A stretch of DNA of 29,576 nt. It comes from LSUCC0057 sp042091915. GTDB taxonomy: Bacteria; Pseudomonadota; Gammaproteobacteria; Pseudomonadales; Porticoccaceae. Under the pieces are notes generated by a model. The model was given only the letters and a program-made list of their open reading frames with translations, had not been told where the DNA came from and searched no databases. The translations under genes were made by a program, and so were the position numbers. Below, in pieces: positions 14,983 through 21,145 of the stretch; the stretch's first letter is position 1; every line of letters begins with the position of its first letter. The stretch spans positions 1 through 29,576 of the forward strand of contig JBELGO010000011.1 in NCBI GenBank assembly GCA_042091915.1, written 5' to 3'.

Positions 14983-15711
14983 TTGAACTGGATTTATGGT
15001 ATCCACGCAGTGCAATCGCTGTTGAAGTCAGCGCCTGAAAGGGTGCTGCAGTTGCGTCTGCAGCGCAACCGCAATGATGCGCGCCTGCAAAAAGTGCAGC
15101 GTCTCGCCGAGCAGCAACAGATAGCCTTTCAGTGGGCGAGTGCCGATGAGCTCAATCAGCTGGTAGATGGCCGCCACCAAGGTGTGGCTGCCGAGTGCGC
15201 AGAGGGTGAGACTCATGATGAGAGTTATCTTTTTGAACTGCTCGCCAAAAGCGAAAAGCCGCCACTGTTTTTAGTCCTCGACGGCATAACCGATCCGCAC
15301 AATTTGGGTGCTTGCCTGCGCTCGGCTGATGGGGCGGGTGTGGCTGCAGTCATTATTCCGCGCGACAACTCGGTAGGGATCACTCCGGTGGTCACCAAGG
15401 TGGCCTGTGGTGCCGCTGAGACGGTGCCGCTGGTGGTGGTGACTAATCTTGCGCGCTGTTTAGATAAGTTGCGTGCTGAAGGGGTCTGGACTGTCGGCGC
15501 GGCGGGGGAGGCTGAATCGTCCCTGTACGATCTCGACCTGACCGGTTCGATCGCTATTTTGTTGGGTGCCGAGGAGCGTGGAATGCGCAGGTTGACCCGA
15601 GAGCAGTGCGATTACACAGCAAAATTGCCCATGGCTGGCAGTGTCAGCAGCCTCAATGTGTCGGTCGCCACGGGTGTATTTCTCTACGAGGCGGTGCGTC
15701 AACGCCGTTAG
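14983..15711 (+). CDS. rlmB: 23S rRNA (guanosine-2'-O-)-methyltransferase RlmB
   Basis: A 242-residue SPOUT (TrmH-like) enzyme, E. coli length 243, that methylates the ribose of G2251 in the 23S P loop. The N-terminal L30e-like RNA-binding domain starts NWIYGIHAVQSLL. The catalytic domain shows motif 1 LDGITDPHNLGACLRSADGAG, motif 2 ILLGAEERGM and motif 3 SLNVSVATGVFLYEA, which together form the SAM-binding trefoil knot. I choose TTG 14983 as start because GGAG lies 7 bases upstream and MNWIYGIHAVQ aligns with the E. coli N-terminus; an in-frame ATG at 14908 would add 25 residues with no family support. A short GC stem (CCCGC-TTC-GCGGG, 15721-15733) follows without a T run, so termination before rpsF is uncertain. 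Confidence 0.95.
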   Translation: MNWIYGIHAVQSLLKSAPERVLQLRLQRNRNDARLQKVQRLAEQQQIAFQWASADELNQLVDGRHQGVAAECAEGETHDESYLFELLAKSEKPPLFLVLDGITDPHNLGACLRSADGAGVAAVIIPRDNSVGITPVVTKVACGAAETVPLVVVTNLARCLDKLRAEGVWTVGAAGEAESSLYDLDLTGSIAILLGAEERGMRRLTREQCDYTAKLPMAGSVSSLNVSVATGVFLYEAVRQRR

Positions 15712-15767
15712 AGAGGCCGGCCCGCTTCGCGGGGGTTCTCGGCGGGTCCAGAGCGCTGAGGCGGCGG

Positions 15768-15796
15768 TTGCATCTGCCGGGGTTAATCACTACAAT
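15768..15796 (+). promoter_or_regulatory. Promoter of the rpsF operon
   Basis: TTGCAT (15768-15773) and TACAAT (15791-15796) are 17 bp apart and are followed by the GC-rich discriminator TGCGCGCCC, a hallmark of growth-rate and ppGpp controlled promoters. The expected start is near 15803, giving a leader of about 107 nt before rpsF. Confidence 0.65.
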
Positions 15797-15854
15797 TGCG
15801 CGCCCTTTATTGCCCGGGGTTCAAAAATTTGAAAATAGGGCACTCCTTGCTTCA

Positions 15855-15881
15855 CCGCAATTGCCAAGCTGGCATTGACGG
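15855..15881 (+). promoter_or_regulatory. rpsF leader hairpin, candidate S6:S18 autoregulatory site
   Basis: In the rpsF leader, CCG-CAAT-T-GCC pairs with GGC-ATTG-A-CGG around a 5-nt loop AAGCT. This gives about ten base pairs with single-base bulges, 28 nt before the start codon. In many bacteria the S6:S18 complex represses its own mRNA through a structured leader at this place. The position fits; whether the bulge geometry matches the known motif was not tested. Confidence 0.4.
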
Positions 15882-15909
15882 GAGGCATAATTTTCCACAA
15901 GGAGAGACA

Positions 15910-16362
15910 ATGCGTCACTACGAAATCGTCTTCCTGGTCCACCCCGACCAGAGCGAGCAAGTATCAGGTATGGTTGAGCGTTACACCGCATCAATTGAAG
16001 CGGGCAACGGTAAAGTTCACCGTCTAGAAGATTGGGGTCGCCGTCAATTGGCTTACCCGATCAATAAAGTTCACAAAGCTCACTACGTCCTCATGAACAT
16101 TGAGTGCTCGCAAGAAGTGCTCGATGAGCTCGAGTCTACCTTCCGCTACAACGATGCAGTTTTGCGCAGTATGGTTATCCGTACGCCCGAGGCTGTCACT
16201 GGCGAATCAGCAGTGATGAAATCAGAAAACGCTGACAAAGCTGATCGCGAAGCTCGCGAGCGCCGCGCCGCTGCCCGCGCCAAAGCTGACGAAGCTAAAG
16301 CAGCTGCCGATGCAGCTGCCAAAGAAGGTGAAGAAACTGAGACTGAAGAGGCGGGAGAGTAA
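15910..16362 (+). CDS. rpsF: 30S ribosomal protein S6
   Basis: A 150-residue protein; the globular domain is standard (MRHYEIVFLVHPDQSEQV, EDWGRRQLAYPINKVHKAHYVLMNIE, YNDAVLRSMVIR). The tail from about residue 110 is longer than usual and rich in Lys, Ala and then Glu, ending EETETEEAGE. In E. coli the S6 C-terminus is the target of glutamate addition by RimK; an acidic tail is compatible with that but does not prove it. S6 binds with S18 in the platform of the 30S subunit. The start is ATG 15910 with AAGGAGA upstream. It is followed 2 bp later by rpsR, so the two partners are made together. Confidence 0.97.
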   Translation: MRHYEIVFLVHPDQSEQVSGMVERYTASIEAGNGKVHRLEDWGRRQLAYPINKVHKAHYVLMNIECSQEVLDELESTFRYNDAVLRSMVIRTPEAVTGESAVMKSENADKADREARERRAAARAKADEAKAAADAAAKEGEETETEEAGE

Positions 16363-16364
16363 TC

Positions 16365-16592
16365 ATGAGTAAATTCATTCGTCGTCGTAAATTCTGTCGT
16401 TTCAGCGCCGAAGGTGCACCTGCTATCGACTACAAAGATGTAGAGATGCTGCGCAACTACGTATCTGAAACAGGTAAAATCGTCCCTAGCCGTATCACTG
16501 GCACCAAAGCGCGTTACCAGCGCCAGTTGTCTGATGCGATTAAACGCGCTCGCTACATTGCGCTGCTGCCTTACAGCGACGCACACAAGTAA
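16365..16592 (+). CDS. rpsR: 30S ribosomal protein S18
   Basis: A 75-residue protein, identical in length to E. coli S18. FIRRRKFCRFSAEG, IDYKDVEMLRNYVSETGKIVPSRITGTKARYQRQL and IKRARYIALLPY are the conserved segments. It heterodimerises with S6 on 16S rRNA. The single cysteine in the KFCRF motif is kept. The start is ATG 16365, two bases after the rpsF stop, with GGGAG within the end of rpsF. Confidence 0.98.
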   Translation: MSKFIRRRKFCRFSAEGAPAIDYKDVEMLRNYVSETGKIVPSRITGTKARYQRQLSDAIKRARYIALLPYSDAHK

Positions 16593-16610
16593 GCTAGACG
16601 TTTTACTGTT

Positions 16611-17456
16611 TTGAAAGCGCTTGCACAATTTATTATGCGCGGGCGTTGGCAGGCAGCTGCGGTTGCCTGCTTTGGGAATTTCGTCCCAATCATAAGTCCT
16701 GCTGCAGTGGCCTTGGTCAGTCTGCGTCAGGGTAGTGTCGAAGGAGCGCGGTTGGCCCCTTGGGCACTGTTGCCAAGCTTGGCGCTATTAGTCAGCGGTG
16801 GACAAGATTCACTGCTGACAGTGGCTTCCATAGCCGTGGTGCTAGTAGTGCTGGTCGCAGCCTCCGTGTTGCGCAGTTCGGCCTCCTGGGCATCGGCAGT
16901 AATGACTGCTACCGCCTGCAGTGCGGTAGCCTCACTGCTATTGATGACACTGGGTGCGAGTCAGCTCATGTCGGCAACCCAGTTGCTGGCTGAGATGCTC
17001 TCCGAGCTGAGCACTGAACAGGCGCCGCTGCCGATTGCAGCAACACCGCTGTTTGTAGCCGGCCTATTTGGCTGGATAGTCGCAGTGGGCAGTCTGATTG
17101 CAGTGCTCGTCGCCCGCTGGTGGCAAGCATCGCTCTATAACCCGGGTGGGTTTGGCAGTGAGTTTCGCCAGCTGCGGTTGGGAATGGGCAGTGCGGTAGT
17201 CCTGGCGGCAATGGTCGCGCCGGGTTGGCTGCAGGGGGTTGATTATCGCCCTTGGGTAGAGCTGTTAGCTCTGCCACTGTTGTTCTCAGGTTTGGCACTG
17301 CTGCACTACATTGCGGCGGCGCGAGGTTTAGGCGCGTTATGGTTGGGTTTGGTTTACGGTGGGTTGGTATTGTCCGATTCACTGAATATGGTAATTGTCG
17401 GGCTGGCCTGTATTGATAGCCTGATTAATATTCGCTTGCGAGTTGCCGTCAAATAG
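16611..17456 (+). CDS. Integral membrane protein of the rpsR-rplI interval (DUF2232-like)
   Basis: A 281-residue, strongly hydrophobic protein with about eight predicted membrane segments (for example 16-38, 48-62, 69-88, 96-117, 145-168, 197-215, 220-240, 245-270). Pseudomonads and relatives carry a hypothetical membrane protein at the same place between rpsR and rplI, and I place it in that group. Some DUF2232 members resemble substrate-binding transporter subunits, but nothing here points to a substrate. The start is TTG 16611 (MKALAQFIMRGRWQA); an internal ATG at 16635 gives MRGRWQA. I prefer the TTG because ALAxFIMRGR seems to be the conserved beginning, from memory. There is no clear ribosome-binding site. 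It is co-oriented in the ribosomal operon. Confidence 0.8.
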   Translation: MKALAQFIMRGRWQAAAVACFGNFVPIISPAAVALVSLRQGSVEGARLAPWALLPSLALLVSGGQDSLLTVASIAVVLVVLVAASVLRSSASWASAVMTATACSAVASLLLMTLGASQLMSATQLLAEMLSELSTEQAPLPIAATPLFVAGLFGWIVAVGSLIAVLVARWWQASLYNPGGFGSEFRQLRLGMGSAVVLAAMVAPGWLQGVDYRPWVELLALPLLFSGLALLHYIAAARGLGALWLGLVYGGLVLSDSLNMVIVGLACIDSLINIRLRVAVK

Positions 17457-17492
17457 CGGTGGCTGCAAAACGATTTTACAGAGGATAGAGCA

Positions 17493-17942
17493 ATGGAAGT
17501 TATTCTGTTAGAAAAAATTGGCCGCCTTGGCGCCCTGGGCGACAAAGTCAGTGTTAAGTCGGGCTATGGTCGCAACTACTTGGTGCCCCAAGGTAAAGCG
17601 GTTTATGCCACTGCGGCAAATACTGCTGAATTTGAATCACGCCGCGCTGAGCTAGAAGCTGCTCAAGCCGCTACATTGGCTGCAGCACAAGCTCGCGCCG
17701 ATAAAGTGGCAGCGATCGCAACTGTCACCATCAGCGCTGTTGCTGGCGATGAGGGCAAGCTGTTCGGCTCTATTGGCGCTCGCGAAATTGCTGAAGCTAT
17801 CACCGCAGCAGGCGGCGAAGTCGACCGCAGCGAAGTGAAATTGCCGGAAGGCCCACTGCGTGAAGTTGGCGAAGTTTCAATTGATATCCAGCTGCACTCA
17901 GACGTTGTTCAAGCGATTACAGTCGCGGTAGTCGGCGAGTAA
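17493..17942 (+). CDS. rplI: 50S ribosomal protein L9
   Basis: A 149-residue protein (E. coli: 149). The N-terminal rRNA-binding domain MEVILLEKIGRLGALGDKVSVKSGYGRNYLVPQGKA is followed by the long connecting helix (about 42-75, Ala/Glu-rich) and the C-terminal domain with GKLFGSIGAREIAEAI. L9 extends from the base of the L1 stalk and helps maintain reading frame. GAGG lies upstream of the ATG. It is the last gene of the rpsF operon, closed by the terminator that follows. Confidence 0.98.
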   Translation: MEVILLEKIGRLGALGDKVSVKSGYGRNYLVPQGKAVYATAANTAEFESRRAELEAAQAATLAAAQARADKVAAIATVTISAVAGDEGKLFGSIGAREIAEAITAAGGEVDRSEVKLPEGPLREVGEVSIDIQLHSDVVQAITVAVVGE

Positions 17943-17983
17943 TTACGCTGCTGGCGCACTTTGGTGCGCTAACAACATTGTCA

Positions 17984-18024
17984 AACGGCACCGTCTCTGA
18001 AAAGATACGGTGCCGTTGTTGTTT
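17984..18024 (+). terminator. Rho-independent terminator after rplI
   Basis: An 11-bp perfect stem (AACGGCACCGT / ACGGTGCCGTT) with a 12-nt loop is followed by TGTTGTTT. A second smaller hairpin GCGCAC-TTTG-GTGCGC lies just before it at 17954-17969. Together they separate the ribosomal operon from dnaB. Confidence 0.85.
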
Positions 18025-18044
18025 AAAGACGATAGAATTTACCT

Positions 18045-19493
18045 ATGAACGAAGCTCTCTACGCTGAACCCACTGCCAGCCAACCGCTGCCCCACTCCAT
18101 AGAGGGTGAACAGGCGGTGCTCGGCGGGCTGATGCTCAAAAATGAAGCGTATGACACCGTCGCGGAGCTGCTTGAAAGTGACGACTTCTACAGCCGCGAC
18201 CACCGGCTAATTTTTGCTGCAATGGGCCGTCTGGCGGAACAGCAGCAGCCATTTGACCCAATTACCCTCAGCGAGGCACTGCAAGCGAGTGGCGACTTGA
18301 CCTCGGTTGGCGGTGCGGATTACTTGGTCGAACTGGCTCACAATACGCCGAGTTCCGCCAACATTAACTCTTACGCCCAGATTGTGCTGGAGCGATCAAC
18401 CATTCGCCAGCTGATTGGCGCAGCTAGCGACATTGTCAGCAAAGGTTACAATCCGCTCGGTTGGGATAGCCAGCGACTGCTCGCTGAAGCGGAGCAAAAG
18501 CTGCAAGATATTATTGAGAATCGTCCCAAAAAGGGGGGGTTCAAAGAAGTTAATGCCCTGCTAAAAGAGACTGTGGTACGGCTGGAAGAGCTGTTCCGTT
18601 CCGATACATCGATAACGGGTGTGAGCACCGGGTGGCAAGAGCTCGACGACATGACCTCCGGTTGGCAGCGCTCTGACCTGATTATTGTCGCCGGCCGCCC
18701 CTCGATGGGTAAGACCTCATTCGCAATGAATACTGTTGAACATGCGGTCCTCCATCAAGATAAACCGGTCTTGGTGTTCTCTCTAGAGATGCCGGCCAGC
18801 CAGCTGGTGATGCGTATGCTCTCTTCGCTGGGGAAAATCGACCAGACCAAAATGCGCACAGGTAATCTGGGTGAAGATGATTGGCCGCGGCTCAGTGCAG
18901 CTGCCCAGCGCCTCAAAGATCGCCCATTGTTTATCGAAGACTCGCCTGGCCTCACCCCCTTGGAGATGCGCAACCGCATTAAGCAGTTTACCAAAGAGCG
19001 TGTAGAGCAGCTGCGCCAAGCCTGGCACGCCGAGCACGGCGGCGATGCACAGCCGGATATGGAGGCGCTCTACCAGCAGGCTGAGCCCGGTTTAATTATG
19101 GTCGATTATCTGCAGCTGATGAGCGGTAGCAACCCGGGGGAGGGTCGCGTACAGGAGATTTCGCAGATCTCTCGCGAGCTCAAGCACTTGGCCCGAGAGT
19201 ACAACTGCCCAATGATAGCTCTCTCTCAGTTGAGCCGTAATCTCGAACAGCGCCCCAACAAGCGTCCGATCAACTCAGATCTGCGTGAATCGGGTGCCAT
19301 TGAGCAGGATGCCGACGTCATCGTGTTCATCTATCGCGATGAGGTCTACAACGAGGACAGCCCAGAGAAAGGTATCGCCGAAATCATCCTCGGCAAACAG
19401 CGCAATGGGCCTATTGGCACTGCGCGTTTGACCTTCCTCGGCAAGTACACCCGCTTTGAAAACTTAGTTGGCGACTACTTCGCCGGCGAGTAA
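18045..19493 (+). CDS. dnaB: Replicative DNA helicase DnaB
   Basis: A 482-residue hexameric 5'-3' helicase that opens the fork and recruits primase. The N-terminal domain spans about residues 17-120 (SIEGEQAVLGGLML ...). The RecA-like motor follows with Walker A GRPSMGKT at 217-224, VLVFSLEMPASQLVMRML, Walker B LIMVDYLQLM near 350-359, and the C-terminal signatures IALSQLSRNLEQRPNKRP, DLRESGAIEQDADV and GKQRNGPIG. Compared with E. coli DnaB (471), about 26 extra residues sit between LTPLEMRNR and the Walker B strand (see findings). No strong ribosome-binding site precedes ATG 18045. The rplI-dnaB adjacency is conserved in gammaproteobacteria. Confidence 0.97.
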   Translation: MNEALYAEPTASQPLPHSIEGEQAVLGGLMLKNEAYDTVAELLESDDFYSRDHRLIFAAMGRLAEQQQPFDPITLSEALQASGDLTSVGGADYLVELAHNTPSSANINSYAQIVLERSTIRQLIGAASDIVSKGYNPLGWDSQRLLAEAEQKLQDIIENRPKKGGFKEVNALLKETVVRLEELFRSDTSITGVSTGWQELDDMTSGWQRSDLIIVAGRPSMGKTSFAMNTVEHAVLHQDKPVLVFSLEMPASQLVMRMLSSLGKIDQTKMRTGNLGEDDWPRLSAAAQRLKDRPLFIEDSPGLTPLEMRNRIKQFTKERVEQLRQAWHAEHGGDAQPDMEALYQQAEPGLIMVDYLQLMSGSNPGEGRVQEISQISRELKHLAREYNCPMIALSQLSRNLEQRPNKRPINSDLRESGAIEQDADVIVFIYRDEVYNEDSPEKGIAEIILGKQRNGPIGTARLTFLGKYTRFENLVGDYFAGE

Positions 19494-19543
19494 TTGTTTT
19501 CCCTTGTTGCCTACTCCAGTGCAGCAATTGCTAGGATTTTAAT

Positions 19544-20395
19544 ATGCAAACTTTCCATACTGTCAGCGGCCTGCGCGATGCATTGATGACGGCTCGCCGC
19601 GCCGGCCAGCGCATCGGTTTTGTGCCAACGATGGGCAATCTTCACGCGGGTCACATTGCCCTGATAGAGCAAGCGCGCCAGAGTTGTGATGTTGTGGTCT
19701 GTTCCATATTCGTCAACGCATTGCAATTTGGCCTTAACGAAGATTGGGACAAATACCCGCGCACGTTTCAAGCCGACAGTGCCAAGCTGGTTGCCGCGGG
19801 CTGCGACTACCTGTTTAACCCAGAAGATATTGAGATGTACCCGAACGGTTTGGACACCCAGAGTCGAGTGATCTGTCCGACTATGACCGATGTGCTGTGC
19901 GGCGCCAGCCGGCCCGGCCATTTTGAGGGGGTCACTACTGTCGTCACCAAGCTCTTCAATATCGTCCAGCCTGATGTGGCTATTTTTGGTGTCAAAGATT
20001 ACCAGCAACTGGCAGTGATCCGCCGCATGAGCGAAGATTTGTGTATGGCAGTGGAGATTGTCGGTGCCCCAATTCATCGCGAAGCGGATGGACTGGCGAT
20101 GAGCTCTCGCAACAGTTATATCACTGCAACAGAGCGACCGCTGGTGACTGTTTTGCACAATACGCTGCTCGAGATTGCCGCGGCATTAGAGTCCGGCGAG
20201 AAAAACTTTGCCAGCCTAGAGCAGCGCGGCATAGCCGCAATCAGTTCCGCTGGATTCAAGCCGGACTACCTGTCGATAAGCAACAGTAAAACACTGGAAC
20301 CCGCCGCCCACGATGACACCGAGCTGACTGTGTTAGGGGCGATGTTTACCAGCGCGGCGCGGCTGATTGACAACACCAGTGTGGTGCTCGCTTAA
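19544..20395 (+). CDS. panC: Pantothenate synthetase
   Basis: A 283-residue enzyme (E. coli: 283) joining pantoate and beta-alanine with ATP, via pantoyl adenylate, on the route to coenzyme A. The HIGH-type motif is in FVPTMGNLHAGHIALI, then IFVNALQFG, GHFEGVTTVVTKLFNIVQPDVAIFGVKDYQQLAVIRRM and the KMSKS-like GLAMSSRNSYI. The usual Pro in FVNPxQF is Ala here. AGGA stands upstream of ATG 19544. It follows dnaB by 50 bp; panB and panD, often linked to panC, are absent. Its TAA shares a TTAA with the convergent DUF4124 gene (4-bp overlap). Confidence 0.96.
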   Translation: MQTFHTVSGLRDALMTARRAGQRIGFVPTMGNLHAGHIALIEQARQSCDVVVCSIFVNALQFGLNEDWDKYPRTFQADSAKLVAAGCDYLFNPEDIEMYPNGLDTQSRVICPTMTDVLCGASRPGHFEGVTTVVTKLFNIVQPDVAIFGVKDYQQLAVIRRMSEDLCMAVEIVGAPIHREADGLAMSSRNSYITATERPLVTVLHNTLLEIAAALESGEKNFASLEQRGIAAISSAGFKPDYLSISNSKTLEPAAHDDTELTVLGAMFTSAARLIDNTSVVLA

Positions 20396-20823
20396 CGCGC
20401 GCAGTAGCGCCGCTGTTGCTGTTCTGCTCTGGCCAGTTCTTGCTCCCGCTCACTATCGGTGAGAAAGCGAAATTCGCCGCTAACGGTGTCGCGCAGACGC
20501 AAACGGTTACCGTTGCTAAATAGCGAGACATTGTCGCGGGCCTGTTGGCACGCTTTCGCCCGCTCTGCGGCCTCTCGTGGTAGATCGCCTGCAACTACTG
20601 TTCCAGGTGCTAAAAGGGGCGGGGTGGGCGCAGTTTTAATCGAGTTTACAGCCCCATTTTCAACCGATTGAGAACCTTCAATGGGAACCGCGCTACTGGG
20701 CAGGTGTGGCGGCGGTTGATCACCGTAATGGGTTTTGCCCTGCTCATCTTGCCAGCGCACTATTTCACCACTTAGGCAGAGAGAAGAGACAACGAGAAGT
20801 GCCAGCGCAGTGAAGAGATGCAT
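20392..20823 (-). CDS. DUF4124 domain-containing exported protein
   Basis: A 143-residue protein with an N-terminal signal peptide (MHLFTALALLVVSSLCLS, cleavage around residue 18-20). The signal is followed directly by a DUF4124 motif, EIVRWQDEQGKTHYGDQPP, in which the W-x-D-x-x-G-x-x-H/Y-x-S/G-D-x-P pattern is typical. The middle is low-complexity (Pro/Ser), and the C-terminal third (about 85-143) is charged, with ERAKACQQARDNVSLF and SEREQELARAEQQQRRYCAR carrying two cysteines. DUF4124 proteins are common periplasmic proteins of unknown role in gammaproteobacteria. It converges on panC and is divergent from ilvI. Confidence 0.8.
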   Translation of the reverse strand: MHLFTALALLVVSSLCLSGEIVRWQDEQGKTHYGDQPPPHLPSSAVPIEGSQSVENGAVNSIKTAPTPPLLAPGTVVAGDLPREAAERAKACQQARDNVSLFSNGNRLRLRDTVSGEFRFLTDSEREQELARAEQQQRRYCAR

Positions 20824-20895
20824 GGATAGTTCTCAGCTAAGTATTGGAGCTTGTCAGTTTAACAATGCGCAGTCGCCAACAACCGGCAAAGGCGC

Positions 20896-20923
20896 TTGAC
20901 TGCAGAAAATATATTGCCATAAT
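20896..20923 (+). promoter_or_regulatory. Sigma-70 promoter of the ilvI operon
   Basis: TTGACT (20896-20901) and CATAAT (20918-20923), each five of six to consensus, are 16 bp apart. The predicted start is near 20930, about 216 nt before the ilvI start codon. It is the best promoter candidate in the 322-bp gap between the DUF4124 gene and ilvI. Confidence 0.7.
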
Positions 20924-20930
20924 GCACGCC

Positions 20931-20952
20931 ATCTAAACATACCGGTTTAGAT
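20931..20952 (+). promoter_or_regulatory. Perfect palindrome at the ilvI transcription start
   Basis: ATCTAAAC (20931-20938) and GTTTAGAT (20945-20952) form a perfect 8-bp inverted repeat around ATACCG, beginning at the predicted +1. It may be a repressor operator, or a stable hairpin at the 5' end of the ilv mRNA. No known regulator is assigned. Confidence 0.55.
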
Positions 20953-21145
20953 AGTTAACGCCAGCTCGGCATTACCCGTGCCGCTGGTCATGTCTAGCGA
21001 TGGTGCTGTTACCCGCAGCCTACATCCAGCCACCTGCACTTACCGGTGCGGCTGAATTAACCGCTCTCGCGGTATCCTCTACATGTCCAAGCGCTCTCGC
21101 CGAGCTGGTAAAAGACCAGCAGCTGTCTTACAGCGAGGAGTGATT
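20953..21145 (+). other. ilvI 5' untranslated leader
   Basis: This 193-nt stretch contains three small stems: CGGCA/TGCCG (about 20976-20992), ACCGC-TCTC-GCGGT (21060-21073) and CTGGT-AAAAG-ACCAG (about 21106-21120). None has a T run. A 21-codon ORF at 20990-21055 is not enriched in Ile, Leu or Val, so a classical ilv attenuator is not evident. The ilvI frame is open back to ATG 21083, but that extension lacks a ribosome-binding site. Confidence 0.4.

Noticed and set aside
15721..15733. Terminator between rlmB and rpsF
   Set aside because: The stem CCCGC-TTC-GCGGG is short and followed by GGTTCTC rather than a T run, so I did not list it as a terminator.
20990..21055. A 21-codon ORF in the ilvI leader as an attenuator peptide
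   Set aside because: It has only one Leu and one Val, no Ile-rich run, and is not followed by a terminator-like hairpin.
21083..21145. Upstream ATG start of ilvI adding 21 basic residues
   Set aside because: GTG 21146 has GAGGAG at ideal spacing and matches the family start; the ATG at 21083 has no ribosome-binding site.
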